From an uncultured Halomonas sp. (GTDB taxonomy: Bacteria; Pseudomonadota; Gammaproteobacteria; Pseudomonadales; Halomonadaceae): 64,000 bases of DNA. The notes below the pieces were generated by a model. That model had not been told where the DNA came from. It made no database searches and was given only the letters and a program-made list of their open reading frames with translations. The stretch covers positions 1 to 64,000 of the forward strand of contig NZ_CANLFS010000015.1 of the NCBI RefSeq assembly GCF_947490095.1. The letters run 5' to 3'. Position 1 is the stretch's first letter; every line of letters begins with the position of its first letter. Positions 50,543 through 61,827 of the stretch are shown here, piece after piece. The translations under genes and the position numbers were made by a program.

Positions 50543-51685
50543 TCAGGCGTCTTCTGCCCGGGACAGGGTGGTACCCAGCAGGTGCTGGGCGCCGGGCACC
50601 AGCCATACCGGGTCGAGGCGGGTGTTGGCGGCCTCCACACACAGAAAATGGCGACCCACCTCGGCCGGCGTATCGGCGGGCAGGGCATCATCGCCGGGGT
50701 GCCAGACCACCGCCGAGTCGCTGCCCTGGCGAGCGATGCGCAGGCGGCGGTTACCGTCGTCGAGGGTGAGCTCGGCATTGCTGTGGTAGATGCGGTCCAG
50801 CGAGCCACGCACGCCGAGCTCGCCCTGCTGTTCTCGCTCGGCAAAGCCGGCCAGCTTGTCGAGATAGCGAGCGCCAGGGAGCCCCTCCAGGCGACAGGTA
50901 AACGCATCGGTTACCGCCAGGTAGCTGTGCAAGGCACCGCTCATCTTCACCGGCGTCTCGCCGGTATGCTCGGTGATAAGCTCCACATGCAGGCGGTTGG
51001 CGTTGGCCTGGATCACCGCGCGTGGCGTGATCTGGCTGTGCAGGCGGGTCTCGGGGGAGAGGTGCAACTCAACGCCCTCCTCATGCTCATCCACGGCGTC
51101 CAGTCGCCAGTCGGCCTTGCGCGCCGGGCCGTGCAGTGGGCCGGAGCGGTCGGGTGACTCATCGGCGATGTGCTCGTCGGCGAACCAGGGCCAGCACAGC
51201 GGGATGCCGCCACGGATGGCCCCGGGCAGCGCCTGGGGCGTAGGCGTCACCCACAGCCAGCCGCCGGACACCATGCCCTCGGGGGCCGATGAGCCCGCGA
51301 CTGTCGCGTCTTCGGGCGCAGGAGAAGCGCTCGCGGCTGTCGCGTCTTCGGACGACGAAGAAGCGCCTGCGGCTGCCGTGTCTTCGGTTGCAGGAGAAGC
51401 GCCTGCGGCTGTCGCGGTTTCGGACGCAGGAGAAGCGCCTGCGGCTGTCGCGGTTTCGGGCGCAGGAGAAGCGCCTGCGGCTGTCGCGGTTTCGGGCGCA
51501 GGAGAAGCGCCTGCGGCTTGCGCGTCTTCGGGCGCAGGAGAATAGTGCAGGACCTGGGCGCCCTGGAGCGAGACGGCGAGCTCGCCCCAGGCTTCGTTGG
51601 CCAGCCATACGTCGCGGCCATGCCATTCGGCACGCCGCTGGCCGGCGGTATCATCGAGCAGGGCTCGCAGACTTGCGGGAATCAT
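50543..51685 (-). CDS. D-hexose-6-phosphate mutarotase with a repeat insertion
   Basis: A 380-residue aldose-1-epimerase-like protein of the YeaD group, which interconverts the anomers of glucose-6-phosphate. The catalytic fold is seen as ELAVSLQGAQVLHYSP near residues 35-50, then resumes at GGWLWVTPTPQALPGAIRGGIPLCWPWFADE. Between, residues about 51-135 consist of roughly seven imperfect 12-residue repeats (consensus SPAPETATAAGA). YeaD proteins are normally about 290-300 residues, so the excess equals the repeat block. The C-terminal half (HLSPETRLHSQI, SGALHSYLAVTDAF, LDRIYHS, WHPGDDA) is intact. It lies between glk and the fructokinase in the Entner-Doudoroff operon, where a mutarotase would help feed Zwf. 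Confidence 0.9.
   Translation of the reverse strand: MIPASLRALLDDTAGQRRAEWHGRDVWLANEAWGELAVSLQGAQVLHYSPAPEDAQAAGASPAPETATAAGASPAPETATAAGASPASETATAAGASPATEDTAAAGASSSSEDATAASASPAPEDATVAGSSAPEGMVSGGWLWVTPTPQALPGAIRGGIPLCWPWFADEHIADESPDRSGPLHGPARKADWRLDAVDEHEEGVELHLSPETRLHSQITPRAVIQANANRLHVELITEHTGETPVKMSGALHSYLAVTDAFTCRLEGLPGARYLDKLAGFAEREQQGELGVRGSLDRIYHSNAELTLDDGNRRLRIARQGSDSAVVWHPGDDALPADTPAEVGRHFLCVEAANTRLDPVWLVPGAQHLLGTTLSRAEDA
51283..51535 (-). repeat. 36-bp in-frame minisatellite inside the mutarotase gene
   Basis: About seven tandem 36-bp units, three of them almost identical (read on the plus strand from 51407 to 51514), encode the SPAPETATAAGA-type segment. The outer units have diverged. 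The period is a multiple of three, so copy number can change without loss of frame. Confidence 0.9.
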
Positions 51686-51706
51686 GATGGGACCTCTTCC
51701 GTCGAA

Positions 51707-52672
51707 CTATTCGACTTCTTCGTTGTGCAGGGCCTTGGCGGCGCCCAGCAGGCCTGGCCACGGCGCCGTGACGACATGAATCGGGAGGGCGGCATTGTAG
51801 GCATGCATGCGCCCCTTGTCGGCAAAGGCCTCGCGGAAGCGGCTCTCGGGCAGCCAGGAGAGTAGCCGAGGCACAATGCCGCCGCAAAGCGTGACACCGC
51901 CGCGGGCGCCCAGGGTGAGTGCCGCATCGCCGCAGACGTCGCCGAGGATCTTCAAGAAACGCAGCAGGGTATCACGCGCGATGGGGTCTTCGTCGGCGGC
52001 GGCGGTGACCTGGGCCGGAGTGGTGAAAACAGGCGAGGCGTTTGCCAGCGTGCAGTGGGCGAGGTAGAGATCGAGCAGTCCCTGGCCACACAGGACACGC
52101 TCCACCGAGACGCGGCCGTAGCGATGGCGGAAGTATCGGAGTAGCTGCTGCTCCCGCTCGTCGGTGGGGGCGAAGGTAATATGGCCCCCCTCACCCGGCA
52201 GTGGCACCCAGGCATGGCGACCGGGAAACAGGGTAGCCACACCGAGGCCGGTGCCGGGGCCGATGACCAGGCGCGCGGCGTGGGAAGCCGCTTCGCCGGG
52301 CTGGATCTCGACGAGCGCCTCCCGGGGCACATGGGGCACCCCCAGGGCCTGTGCGGTGAAGTCGTTGATGGTCTTGAAGAGGGTGAGCCCGAGCTCGGCC
52401 TGAACCGCCGTGCGAGAGAAGACCCAGTGGTTGTTGGTCATCTTGATGCGGTCGTCGTGCACCGGGCAGGCGAAGGCCAGGCAGGCTTCCCGAGGGGCGT
52501 GCCCGTCCACGGCCCCCACCCGGGAGAGGTAGTCGCGCACCGCCTCGACCAGGCCGGGGTAGTCGGCGCAGGGCAGGCTCAGGATGTCGTGAGGCTCGAA
52601 GGCCCCCGGCGTCACCAGGGCGAAGCGCGCATTGGTCCCGCCGATGTCACCGATCAGGGCCGGTCGTATCAT
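51707..52672 (-). CDS. glk: Glucokinase
   Basis: A 321-residue Glk-type (not ROK) glucokinase phosphorylating intracellular glucose with ATP. The phosphate-binding GDIGGTNARFALV is at the N-terminus; the VFSRTAVQAELG, LINDFTAQALGVP-like (TINDFTAQALG), GPGTGLGVA and PGEGGHITFAPTDERE motifs follow. E. coli Glk has 321 residues too. It starts 11 bp after edd. It handles the glucose released by the three α-glucosidases and makes the substrate for Zwf. Confidence 0.95.
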   Translation of the reverse strand: MIRPALIGDIGGTNARFALVTPGAFEPHDILSLPCADYPGLVEAVRDYLSRVGAVDGHAPREACLAFACPVHDDRIKMTNNHWVFSRTAVQAELGLTLFKTINDFTAQALGVPHVPREALVEIQPGEAASHAARLVIGPGTGLGVATLFPGRHAWVPLPGEGGHITFAPTDEREQQLLRYFRHRYGRVSVERVLCGQGLLDLYLAHCTLANASPVFTTPAQVTAAADEDPIARDTLLRFLKILGDVCGDAALTLGARGGVTLCGGIVPRLLSWLPESRFREAFADKGRMHAYNAALPIHVVTAPWPGLLGAAKALHNEEVE

Positions 52673-52683
52673 CGCGGGACTCC

Positions 52684-54570
<1,887 letters not shown>

Positions 54571-54592
54571 GGTGCACCTCGGTCATGTTTAT

Positions 54593-54608
54593 TTGGTAAG
54601 TTTACCAA
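54593..54608. promoter_or_regulatory. Putative HexR box before edd
   Basis: TTGGTAAGTTTACCAA has perfect 7-bp arms around a GT centre (extending to TTTGGTAA/TTACCAAA at 54592-54609). It lies 22 bp before edd. A poorer copy, TGTAGTTTTGTTACCTA, is at 54657-54673. The 332-bp region 54571-54902 holds these sites and a REP element and no gene I can support. Confidence 0.6.
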
Positions 54609-54763
54609 AATATTATTCGGTACTCCGGGGAAGTCTAGCGAATATTTCGCGGGAAATGTAGTTTTGTTACCTAGAATTATTGGGTATTGCGGTGTCCTTT
54701 CATGAGTTCTTTACAGGCTGGCGTGCTGGCCAGCCACATGGCGCTAATGGACCATGCGCATTC

Positions 54764-54847
54764 GTAGGCCCGGTAAGCGCCAGCGCACCGGGCGTAGAGT
54801 GGGCGCCGGCGTCATGCCCGATGCGCCTTCAGGCGCATCGGGCCTAC
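54764..54847 (+). repeat. REP/BIME-type palindromic element, copy 3
   Basis: Begins GTAGGCCCGGTAAGCG and ends with CGGGCCTAC, as do the two copies at the zwf-pgl junction 22 kb away. The central region differs and is longer. The second stem is a perfect hairpin, GCCCGATGCGCCT with AGGCGCATCGGGC. It lies between edd and the aldehyde dehydrogenase gene. Confidence 0.8.
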
Positions 54848-54902
54848 TCGAGATCTCATCGACGTCACGCCAAATGGCGATGAATTCTCTCAGGGTAGGA
54901 CA

Positions 54903-56300
54903 TCAAAGCCCCAGCACACGCAGCAACCAGCGCCGGTACGGGGGCGTCAGCCAGCCTACCGGGCTGTGTCGCGATTGGATGAAGACGGCGCGGGCATGGC
55001 TGAAGCGTTGAAAGCCCGCCTCGCCGTGATAGGCACCGCTACCGCTCTCGCCAATGCCGCCGAAGGGAAGCGCCGGTACGGCGTTGTGCCACAGGGTGTC
55101 ATTGAACACCACGCCGCCCGAGTGGGTCTGCTCGAGCAGGCGTTGGCGCAGGGCCGCATCCTCGGTAAAGGCGTAGAGCGCCAGTGGGCGGTGCCCTGCC
55201 TGGACGCGTGCGATGGCGGCATTCATGTCGCGCACGCCGAGCACCGGTAGCCAGGGCCCGAAGATCTCCTCGCGCATGATGGCGAGGGCGTCGCTGGGGT
55301 CGACGACCAGCGTGGGGGGCAGCTTGGCGCCACCGTCGGGCAGCTCGAGCCTCTCACCCAGATCGATGATCCGGCAGCCATGATTGCGTGCCTCATGGAG
55401 CTGGTGTTCCAGGCGTTTGCGATGCTCGGGACCCGGCACCGAGCTGTAGTCACGGCTGGCGGTACCCTCGGGGTAGAAGCGTGCCACCTGGCGTTGCATT
55501 GCCTTGAGGAATGCCTCGAGCCGCGAGGCCTCGACCATCACGTAATCGGGGGCGATGCAGGTACGGCCGGCGTTAAGCCACTTCCCGAAGGCGATGCGTT
55601 CGGCGGCCTTCTCCAGATCGGCGTCGGCGGCCACCAGGGCCGGGCTCTTGCCGCCGAGTTCCAGGGTGACCGGCGTCAGATTGGCGGCCGCGGCGCGTGA
55701 GACCTCACGGCCGATCGCGGCGCTGCCGGTGAACAGCAGGTGGTCGAAGGGCAGGGCGGAAAAGTGCCTTGCCACTTCGGCGTCGCCCTCGACCACGCAG
55801 AGTTCCTCCGGGGCGAAGTAGCGAGCCGCCAGGCGCGCCATCAGGGCCGAGGTGGCGGGAGTGTTTTCGCTGGGCTTGATCATGACCCGGTTGCCGGCCG
55901 CCAGGGCATCGATGGCGGGCAGCCAGGCGAGGCTCCAAGGGTAGTTGGCCGGCGAGATAATGCCGATTACGCCGAGTGGCTGATAGTGGACCTTCGCTCG
56001 CGCCGGCAACAGCCGCCAGCCCACCGGTCGGCGGCGAGGGCGCATCCAGCGGCGCAGCTTTCGCCGGGTGAAGCGGGCCCCCTGGAGCACGGTGGCCACC
56101 TCGGCCACCCGGGTCTCCATTTCGGCACGATGGCCGACGTCTGCGCTGATGGCGGCGGCGATCTCGTCGCGGTGGCGCCGGGTCAGCGTGGCCAGGCGGG
56201 TCAGCCGGTCGCGTCGGGTGGCAAGGCTCGGATAGGGCGCCGCGTTGAAGGCGTGGCGCTGGGCGTCGAGGAGGGCCTGGGAGGCATGGACATGGCGCAT
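54903..56300 (-). CDS. Coniferyl-aldehyde-dehydrogenase-like aldehyde dehydrogenase
   Basis: A 465-residue class-3-like aldehyde dehydrogenase, similar to CalB. NAD(P)-binding and catalytic motifs are PLGVIGIISPANYPWSLAW, KPSENTPATS, FTGSAAIGREV, the general base Glu in LELGGKSPAL, and the nucleophilic Cys in NAGRTCIAPDYV. The C-terminal NDTLWHNAVPALPFGGIGESGSG is typical of the group. Its substrate may be aromatic or fatty aldehydes. It is a single gene, divergent from the FemAB-like protein, with no evident tie to the sugar genes. Confidence 0.92.
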   Translation of the reverse strand: MRHVHASQALLDAQRHAFNAAPYPSLATRRDRLTRLATLTRRHRDEIAAAISADVGHRAEMETRVAEVATVLQGARFTRRKLRRWMRPRRRPVGWRLLPARAKVHYQPLGVIGIISPANYPWSLAWLPAIDALAAGNRVMIKPSENTPATSALMARLAARYFAPEELCVVEGDAEVARHFSALPFDHLLFTGSAAIGREVSRAAAANLTPVTLELGGKSPALVAADADLEKAAERIAFGKWLNAGRTCIAPDYVMVEASRLEAFLKAMQRQVARFYPEGTASRDYSSVPGPEHRKRLEHQLHEARNHGCRIIDLGERLELPDGGAKLPPTLVVDPSDALAIMREEIFGPWLPVLGVRDMNAAIARVQAGHRPLALYAFTEDAALRQRLLEQTHSGGVVFNDTLWHNAVPALPFGGIGESGSGAYHGEAGFQRFSHARAVFIQSRHSPVGWLTPPYRRWLLRVLGL

Positions 56301-56394
56301 GCTGGAATCCTGTTCGCGGTAATGGAAGGTGGCGAGTGGTCTGGCACAATGGTGGCGCTAACTCGCCGCCAGGGCCAGAGAAAGGAGTGACTGC

Positions 56395-57528
56395 ATGTCA
56401 GTGCCGAGGCGCCATACCCTACCCGCCATGGAGGCGGTATCCGCCGGCGGCTGGAACGCCCTGGTCGGCGATGATCATCCGTTTCTGCGCCATGAGTTCC
56501 TGCACGCCCTGGAAGCCAGCGGCTCGGTTTCGCCGGCGACCGGCTGGGTGCCACACCACCAGACGCTCTGGCAGGGCGAGTCGCTGGTCGGCGTCATGCC
56601 GCTCTATCACAAGCGGCACTCCTTCGGCGAATACGTCTTCGACTGGGCCTGGGCCGATGCCTGGGAGCGTGCGGGAGGGCGCTACTACCCCAAGGCGTTG
56701 ACGGCGATTCCCTACACGCCGGCGCCCGGCCCGCGCCTGGCCCTGGCGGCCGGGGTCGACCCGCGAGCCGCTCGCGAGGCCCTGGCCAGCGCCTGGGAGG
56801 AGGGTGAGCTCTCGAGCTGGCATCTCCTGTTTGCCGAGCAGGCGGAGGTGGCCGAGTGGCAGTCGACCCGGCCGGGGCTGCTGGCGCGGCACGGCGTGCA
56901 GTTCCAGTGGCGCGACCGAGGCTATGGCGGCTTCGATGGCTTCTTGGCCGCCATGACCTCCAAGCGACGCAAGGCGATTCGCCGTGAGCGGCGGCTCGTC
57001 GCCGACCAGGGGTTGAGCCTGCATCGCCTGGAGGGCGAGGCCATCGATGCCACCGCCCTCGAGCACTTCTATCGCTGCTATGAAATCACCTATCTGGAGC
57101 GTGGCCGCCGGGGGTATCTGGGCCTCGACTTCTTCCGGCGCCTGCTGGCCACCATGCCCGAGAGCTTGTTGCTGGTGCAGGCACGCCTCGGTGACCGGCC
57201 CGTGGCCGCCGCGCTTTATCTGCAAGGCGCGCGCACCCTCTATGGCCGCTACTGGGGTAGCGAGGTAAACGCCGATTGCCTGCACTTCGAGGCCTGTTAT
57301 TACCAGGGCATCGAGCACTGCTTCGAGCGCGGCCTGACCGCATTCGACCCCGGCACCCAGGGCGAGCACAAGCTCACCCGGGGGTTCGAGCCTCGCCTGT
57401 TGACCTCGCTTCACCATATTGCCCACCCGCGCTTGCGCGCCGCCGTGGCGCGTTTCTGTGATGAGGAGCGTGAGCAGGTACTGGCCTATCGGCGCGCCGC
57501 CGAGTCGGCGCTGCCGTTCAAGGAATGA
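56395..57528 (+). CDS. FemAB/GNAT-like protein (COG3146, DUF482)
   Basis: A 377-residue protein of the peptidogalycan/FemAB-like acyltransferase group (PF04339). Recognisable blocks are DHPFLRHEFLHALEASGSV, GVMPLYHKRHSFGEYVFDWAWADA, RKAIRRERRLVADQGL, and the C-terminal LHFEACYYQGIEHCFERGLTAFDPGTQGEHKLTRGFEP in outline. It has the two GNAT-like half-domains but no demonstrated substrate that I know of. The start follows AAAGGAG. A block of 11-bp tandem repeats separates it from ftsB. Confidence 0.86.
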   Translation: MSVPRRHTLPAMEAVSAGGWNALVGDDHPFLRHEFLHALEASGSVSPATGWVPHHQTLWQGESLVGVMPLYHKRHSFGEYVFDWAWADAWERAGGRYYPKALTAIPYTPAPGPRLALAAGVDPRAAREALASAWEEGELSSWHLLFAEQAEVAEWQSTRPGLLARHGVQFQWRDRGYGGFDGFLAAMTSKRRKAIRRERRLVADQGLSLHRLEGEAIDATALEHFYRCYEITYLERGRRGYLGLDFFRRLLATMPESLLLVQARLGDRPVAAALYLQGARTLYGRYWGSEVNADCLHFEACYYQGIEHCFERGLTAFDPGTQGEHKLTRGFEPRLLTSLHHIAHPRLRAAVARFCDEEREQVLAYRRAAESALPFKE

Positions 57529-57547
57529 GTCATGCAAGCCGGATGCT

Positions 57548-57602
57548 CTCACGTCTCGCTCACGTCTCGCTCACGTCTCGCTCACGTCTCGCTCACGTCT
57601 CG
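57548..57602 (+). repeat. 11-bp tandem repeat, five perfect copies
   Basis: CTCACGTCTCG is repeated five times without a mismatch, 20 bp after the FemAB-like gene and 115 bp before ftsB. It is noncoding as read. Such perfect short repeats are prone to copy-number change and may influence the ftsB promoter. Confidence 0.95.
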
Positions 57603-57716
57603 CCCTATCCGTCGGGCGCCGCAGTGGCACCGGTTCTCGCCGGGTTCGAGCCTCGCCGTATGGCCGTCGGTAATGGCATAATGCGCCGCATCGTAACGAC
57701 ATGACGGGAAGGCATC

Positions 57717-58052
57717 ATGCTCAAGGGGTTGGCGCTGACGCTGACGCTCCTGCTGGCGCTGCTGCAGTATCAGCTGTGGCTCGGCCAGGGGGGCGTCGAG
57801 GAGCTGCGGGAGGTTCGCCAGCGTGTGGCGTCGCTGGAGACCGCTAACCGGCCGCTGCGTGACCGCAATATGCGCCTGGCCGCCGAGGTGCTCGATCTCA
57901 AGACCGGCCTCGATGCCATCGAGGAGCGTGCGCGCAGTGATATCGGCATGGTGCGTACCGACGAGCAGTTCTTCTGGGTGCCCGATGTGACGGTAGCGGT
58001 GGATCCGGTGGTCAACCCGGTGCCCGCCACCTATCTGGAAACGAGCCGATGA
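57717..58052 (+). CDS. ftsB: Cell division protein FtsB
   Basis: A 111-residue bitopic divisome protein linking FtsL and FtsQ. A short cytoplasmic N-terminus (MLKG) is followed by one membrane helix (LALTLTLLLALLQYQLWL), then a periplasmic leucine-zipper-type coiled coil (ELREVRQRVASLETANRPLRDRNMRLAAEVLDLK in outline) and the family motif EERARSDIGMVRTDEQFFW. It precedes ispD with a 4-bp ATGA overlap, the usual gammaproteobacterial arrangement. Confidence 0.95.
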   Translation: MLKGLALTLTLLLALLQYQLWLGQGGVEELREVRQRVASLETANRPLRDRNMRLAAEVLDLKTGLDAIEERARSDIGMVRTDEQFFWVPDVTVAVDPVVNPVPATYLETSR

Positions 58053-58783
58053 GCGGGGCAACCTGGTTGGTGGTGCCGGCGGCGGGGCAGGGCCGGCGCA
58101 TGGGCGCCGATCGGCCCAAGCAGTACCTGACCCTCGATGCCTTGCCGGTGATGGCTCATACCCTGGCGCGGCTGCATGCCGCGTTTCCCGAGGCACGGCT
58201 CTGCCTGTGCCTGGACCCCGGCGACGCCTGGTTCGACCCGGCCTGGGTGCCCTTCGCCGACTGGCGACGGGTGCCGGGTGGCCGCGAGCGCGCGGACTCC
58301 GTGGCCAATGCCCTGGCGGCCATCGCCAACGAGGCGCGCCACGACGACCTGGTGTTGGTCCATGACGTGGCGCGCCCCTGTGTCGCCGTCGATGACCTGC
58401 GGCGGCTGACCCGCGCGCTGGCCGATGAACCGGCGGGCGGGCTGTTGGCCGCGCCGGTGGCCGACACCATGAAGCGTGACGATGGTGCCGGAGGGATCGC
58501 CCTGACCGAGCCCCGTGGGGGCCTCTGGCATGCCCTGACCCCCCAGGGGTTTCGCTACGGGTTGCTGACCCGTGCACTGAGCGAGGCCGCCGAGGCGGGC
58601 GTGGCGATCACCGACGAGGCCTCCGCGGTGGAGGCGCTGGGCCTGGCACCGCGGCTGGTGCCCGGGCGTCGCGATAACCTCAAGATTACTCACCCCGAGG
58701 ACCTGGCCCTGGCCGGCATGATCCTGGCCACCCAGGCCTCGGTGCATAGCGAGACGACGCCGGCAGGCGTTGCGGAGAGATGA
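58049..58783 (+). CDS. ispD: 2-C-methyl-D-erythritol 4-phosphate cytidylyltransferase
   Basis: A 244-residue cytidylyltransferase of the MEP isoprenoid pathway, joining CTP and MEP. The nucleotide-binding motif [20 protein letters not shown] is at the N-terminus; [15 protein letters not shown] and [10 protein letters not shown] follow, and the [29 protein letters not shown] end is typical. It overlaps ftsB by 4 bp and is translationally coupled to ispF. Confidence 0.96.
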   Translation: MSGATWLVVPAAGQGRRMGADRPKQYLTLDALPVMAHTLARLHAAFPEARLCLCLDPGDAWFDPAWVPFADWRRVPGGRERADSVANALAAIANEARHDDLVLVHDVARPCVAVDDLRRLTRALADEPAGGLLAAPVADTMKRDDGAGGIALTEPRGGLWHALTPQGFRYGLLTRALSEAAEAGVAITDEASAVEALGLAPRLVPGRRDNLKITHPEDLALAGMILATQASVHSETTPAGVAER

Positions 58784-59304
58784 TGCGAATCGGCCATGGT
58801 TTCGATGTCCACCGCTTCGGCGAGGGCAATCACCTGATGATCGGCGGCGTTGCCGTCCCCTTCGAGCGCGGTTTCGTCGCTCATTCCGACGGCGATGTGC
58901 TGCTGCATGCCATCAGCGATGCCCTGTTGGGCGCCTGTGCACTGGGCGATATCGGTCGACACTTCCCCGATACCGACCCGGCCTGGAAGGGCGCCGACAG
59001 CCGTGACTTGCTGCGGCGCGTGGTGGCGCTGGTGGCCGAGGCCGGCTACCGGGTCGGCAATCTCGACGCCACCCTGATGGCCCAGGCGCCGAAGATGGCG
59101 CCCCACGTCGAGGCCATGGCGGCCCATGTCGCCGCCGACCTGGGCGTCGAGCGAGGGGCCGTCAACGTCAAGGCCACCACCACCGAGCGCCTGGGGTTTA
59201 CCGGCCGCGGCGAGGGCATTGCCGCCGAGGCGGTGGCGCTTCTGATACCGGCCCGGCAGGACGCCGGCCCCGCGGTCCGGAAGAGCGAGGACGCCGGTGA
59301 GTGA
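58780..59304 (+). CDS. ispF: 2-C-methyl-D-erythritol 2,4-cyclodiphosphate synthase
   Basis: A 174-residue MEP-pathway enzyme. The signature [15 protein letters not shown] carries the zinc-binding Asp/His; [41 protein letters not shown] in outline and the CDP-binding region ([26 protein letters not shown]) follow. The start may be the ATG at 58780 (overlapping the ispD stop) or at 58783, which gives the usual MRIGHGFD. A short extension after the conserved end ([18 protein letters not shown]) is unusual but harmless. Confidence 0.95.
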   Translation: MMRIGHGFDVHRFGEGNHLMIGGVAVPFERGFVAHSDGDVLLHAISDALLGACALGDIGRHFPDTDPAWKGADSRDLLRRVVALVAEAGYRVGNLDATLMAQAPKMAPHVEAMAAHVAADLGVERGAVNVKATTTERLGFTGRGEGIAAEAVALLIPARQDAGPAVRKSEDAGE

Positions 59305-60373
59305 TCGGCCGACGCCTCGCCCCCTCGACGCCATCGACTGGCCGCCTGCCTGGCCACGAGTGCTCGACGCCGAGTTTGGCCCGCCCCCCGAGGGGGACTA
59401 TCGGGCGCGCCCCGAGGACTTCCGGGTCGAGGAGGCGCTCGACTTCGTCCCCGAGGGGGAGGGCGAGCACCTCTGGCTCTATATCGAGAAGCGCGACCTG
59501 ACCACCGCTATGGTAGTGAAGGAGCTGGCGCGACTGTGTGACGCCTCGCCACGGGTGGTGGGCTACTCGGGAATGAAGGATCGCGTCGCGGTGACCCGCC
59601 AGTGGCTATCGGTGCAGCTGCCGGGGCGCCAGGCGCCGGAGGGCCTGGGCGAGGCCCTGGCCGAGCGCGGTGTCAGGGTGCTGGAGATGGCGCGCCATCC
59701 GCGCAAGCTCAAGCGTGGCGTGCATCGGACCAATCGCTTCAGGCTACGCCTTACCGGGCCGGTGGCGGCCGACGAGGGCCTCATCGCTCGCTGGGAGCGT
59801 CTGCTCGAGCGCGGAGTGGCCAACTACTTTGGCCCCCAGCGCTTCGGCCCCGATGGGCGCAACCTTCAGCGGGCGCGTTCGCTCCTGGCCCGCGGTTGGC
59901 GCAAGCGCGATGACCGCGAGGGCATGCTGCTCTCGGCGGCGCGCAGCTTCTTGTTCAATGAGCTGCTCGCCGAGCGGATTCGCGAGGGGAGTTGGGGGCG
60001 CCTGTTGCCGGGGGAGGTGGCCAACCTCGATGGTAGCGCCAGCCAGTTCCGCCTCGAGACGCCGGACCCCGAGCTCGAGGCTCGGGCGGCGCGGCTCGAC
60101 CTGCATCCCACCGGCGTACTCTGGGGCGTTGGCGGCGCGCCGGCAGAGGGCGGGTCCCTGGCCTGTGAGACGCGGCTGGCCGAACGCTTCCCCGGGCTCT
60201 GTGCCGGGCTCGAGGCCGCCGGTGTGCGCCCCGGGCGTCGTCCGCTGCGCCTGCGCCTGACCGACGCGCGCCTGGAGCGCGGCGACGGTGAACTATGGCT
60301 TGCCTTTACGTTGCCCCGCGGTGCCTTCGCCACCGCGGTACTCAGAGAACTCATGGCGCACCCGACCCTGTAA
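59297..60373 (+). CDS. truD: tRNA pseudouridine(13) synthase TruD
   Basis: A 358-residue pseudouridine synthase modifying U13 of tRNA-Glu. It starts with GTG at 59297, overlapping the ispF end by 8 bp, with GAGGACG upstream. The motifs are [60 protein letters not shown] (including the catalytic Asp), [12 protein letters not shown] and [16 protein letters not shown]. In this operon it follows ispF and precedes surE, as in E. coli. Confidence 0.96.
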   Translation: MSDRPTPRPLDAIDWPPAWPRVLDAEFGPPPEGDYRARPEDFRVEEALDFVPEGEGEHLWLYIEKRDLTTAMVVKELARLCDASPRVVGYSGMKDRVAVTRQWLSVQLPGRQAPEGLGEALAERGVRVLEMARHPRKLKRGVHRTNRFRLRLTGPVAADEGLIARWERLLERGVANYFGPQRFGPDGRNLQRARSLLARGWRKRDDREGMLLSAARSFLFNELLAERIREGSWGRLLPGEVANLDGSASQFRLETPDPELEARAARLDLHPTGVLWGVGGAPAEGGSLACETRLAERFPGLCAGLEAAGVRPGRRPLRLRLTDARLERGDGELWLAFTLPRGAFATAVLRELMAHPTL

Positions 60374-60400
60374 CGGGGACGCCCAGCGCGAGGATTCAAG

Positions 60401-61147
60401 ATGCGTCGACTGCTGCTCTCCAATGATGATGGCGTACACGCCCCCGGGCTGCGTGCCCTGCACGATGCCCTGATACCGCATGCCAAGCTGCGCGTGGTGG
60501 CGCCCGACCGCGACAAGAGCGGCGCCAGCAACTCGCTGACCCTGACCCGGCCGCTGTCGCTGTCGGCGATGGACAACGGCTTCTACAGCGTCGACGGGAC
60601 ACCGGCAGACTGCGTCTATCTGGGCGTCAACGGCGTCTGGAACGAGAGGCCGGATCTGGTGATCTCGGGCATCAATCACGGCGGTAACCTGGGGGATGAC
60701 GTGCTCTACTCGGGCACCGTGGCCGCCGCCATGGAGGGGCGCAACCTGGGCATGGCGGCTATCGCCATGTCGCTGGTGGGGCATCGTCATTTCGACACCG
60801 CCGGCCGGGTGGCGGCGAGCCTGGTGGGCGCCGCCGAACAGCTCTCGCTTCCGCCGCGCAGCCTGCTCAACGTCAATGTGCCCGACCTGCCCTGGGACGA
60901 GATCCAGGGCTTTCGGGTCACTCGCCTGGGCTATCGTGGTCCCGCGGGGTCCCCCCAGGAGGTGCGCGACCCGCGTGGCAAGGTGCGCTGGTGGATCGCG
61001 CCGCTGAGCAAGAACGCCGATGACGGCCCCGATACCGACTTCGCCGCCGTGGAGGCAGGCTTTGTCTCCATTACCCCGCTGCAGACCGACCTGACCCGGC
61101 ATGCGGCGATCGCCGATGTGACGGGTTGGCTGGATGCACTCACCTGA
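60401..61147 (+). CDS. surE: 5'/3'-nucleotidase SurE
   Basis: A 248-residue metal-dependent nucleotidase and survival protein. The metal-binding [16 protein letters not shown] motif is at the N-terminus; [30 protein letters not shown] and [27 protein letters not shown] are diagnostic. It starts 28 bp after truD and overlaps the upstream extension of the pcm frame by 14 bp. Confidence 0.96.
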   Translation: MRRLLLSNDDGVHAPGLRALHDALIPHAKLRVVAPDRDKSGASNSLTLTRPLSLSAMDNGFYSVDGTPADCVYLGVNGVWNERPDLVISGINHGGNLGDDVLYSGTVAAAMEGRNLGMAAIAMSLVGHRHFDTAGRVAASLVGAAEQLSLPPRSLLNVNVPDLPWDEIQGFRVTRLGYRGPAGSPQEVRDPRGKVRWWIAPLSKNADDGPDTDFAAVEAGFVSITPLQTDLTRHAAIADVTGWLDALT

Positions 61148-61178
61148 TCACCTGGCCGAGCTGGTGCGGGGGGTCGGC

Positions 61179-61814
61179 ATGACCTCCCAGCGCACCCGCG
61201 ATCGCATGCGGGAGCGCCTGGCCGCCCAGGGTATCCGTGACTCCCGGGTGCTGGAGACCCTGGGTCACGAGCCGCGCCACCTGTTTCTGGACGAGGCGCT
61301 GGCCCATCGTGCCTATGAGGATACCTCGCTGCCCATAGGCCATGGCCAGACACTCTCCCAGCCCTGGATCGTGGCGCGAATGACCGAGCTGGTGCTGCAG
61401 GTATCGCCGCGGCGCGTGCTGGAGGTGGGGACCGGCTCCGGTTATCAGACGCTGATACTGTCGCGGTTGGTGCCGGAACTCTGGTCCATCGAGCGAATCA
61501 ATGCCTTGCATCGTCGTGCCGCCGAGCGGCTGCGCCTGCTGGGCGCCGACAATATCCACTTGCGCCTGGCCGACGGCGGCCACGGCTGGGAGGAAGCCGC
61601 GCCCTTCGATGTCATCCTGCTGACCGCCTGCGCCAGCGAGTTGCCATCGGCACTGCTCTCCCAGCTCGCCGAGGGAGGCGTGCTGTTTACCCCACTGTCC
61701 GACGCCCGGGGGTGCCAGTGGCTGACCCGTATCCGGCGCCAGGATAATCAATTCGAGACGCGGCGACTCGAGCCGGTGCGCTTCGTGCCGCTGCTCGAAG
61801 GCGTCATTCGTTGA
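61179..61814 (+). CDS. pcm: Protein-L-isoaspartate O-methyltransferase
   Basis: A 211-residue SAM-dependent methyltransferase repairing isoaspartyl residues. I prefer the ATG at 61179 (MTSQRTRDRMRERLAAQGI), which matches the family's usual N-terminus and length; an in-frame ATG at 61134 would add 15 residues and overlap surE by 14 bp. Motifs are PRHLFLDEALAHRAYEDTSLPIGHGQTLSQPWIVARMTELV in outline, SAM-binding VLEVGTGSGYQT and ILLTACASELPSALLSQLAEGG. Confidence 0.93.
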   Translation: MTSQRTRDRMRERLAAQGIRDSRVLETLGHEPRHLFLDEALAHRAYEDTSLPIGHGQTLSQPWIVARMTELVLQVSPRRVLEVGTGSGYQTLILSRLVPELWSIERINALHRRAAERLRLLGADNIHLRLADGGHGWEEAAPFDVILLTACASELPSALLSQLAEGGVLFTPLSDARGCQWLTRIRRQDNQFETRRLEPVRFVPLLEGVIR

Positions 61815-61827
61815 AAGGAGCCCGCTA

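Noticed and set aside
51283..51535. CRISPR-like array
   Set aside because: The 36-bp units are contiguous with no spacers, and they are in frame with a coding sequence.
50973..51545. Plus-strand repeat-rich open frame opposite the mutarotase
   Set aside because: It is the antisense of the 36-bp repeat block, and only the minus frame continues into the YeaD fold.
54680..54883. Small open frame between edd and the aldehyde dehydrogenase
   Set aside because: It reads through the REP element and has no family match or convincing ribosome-binding site.
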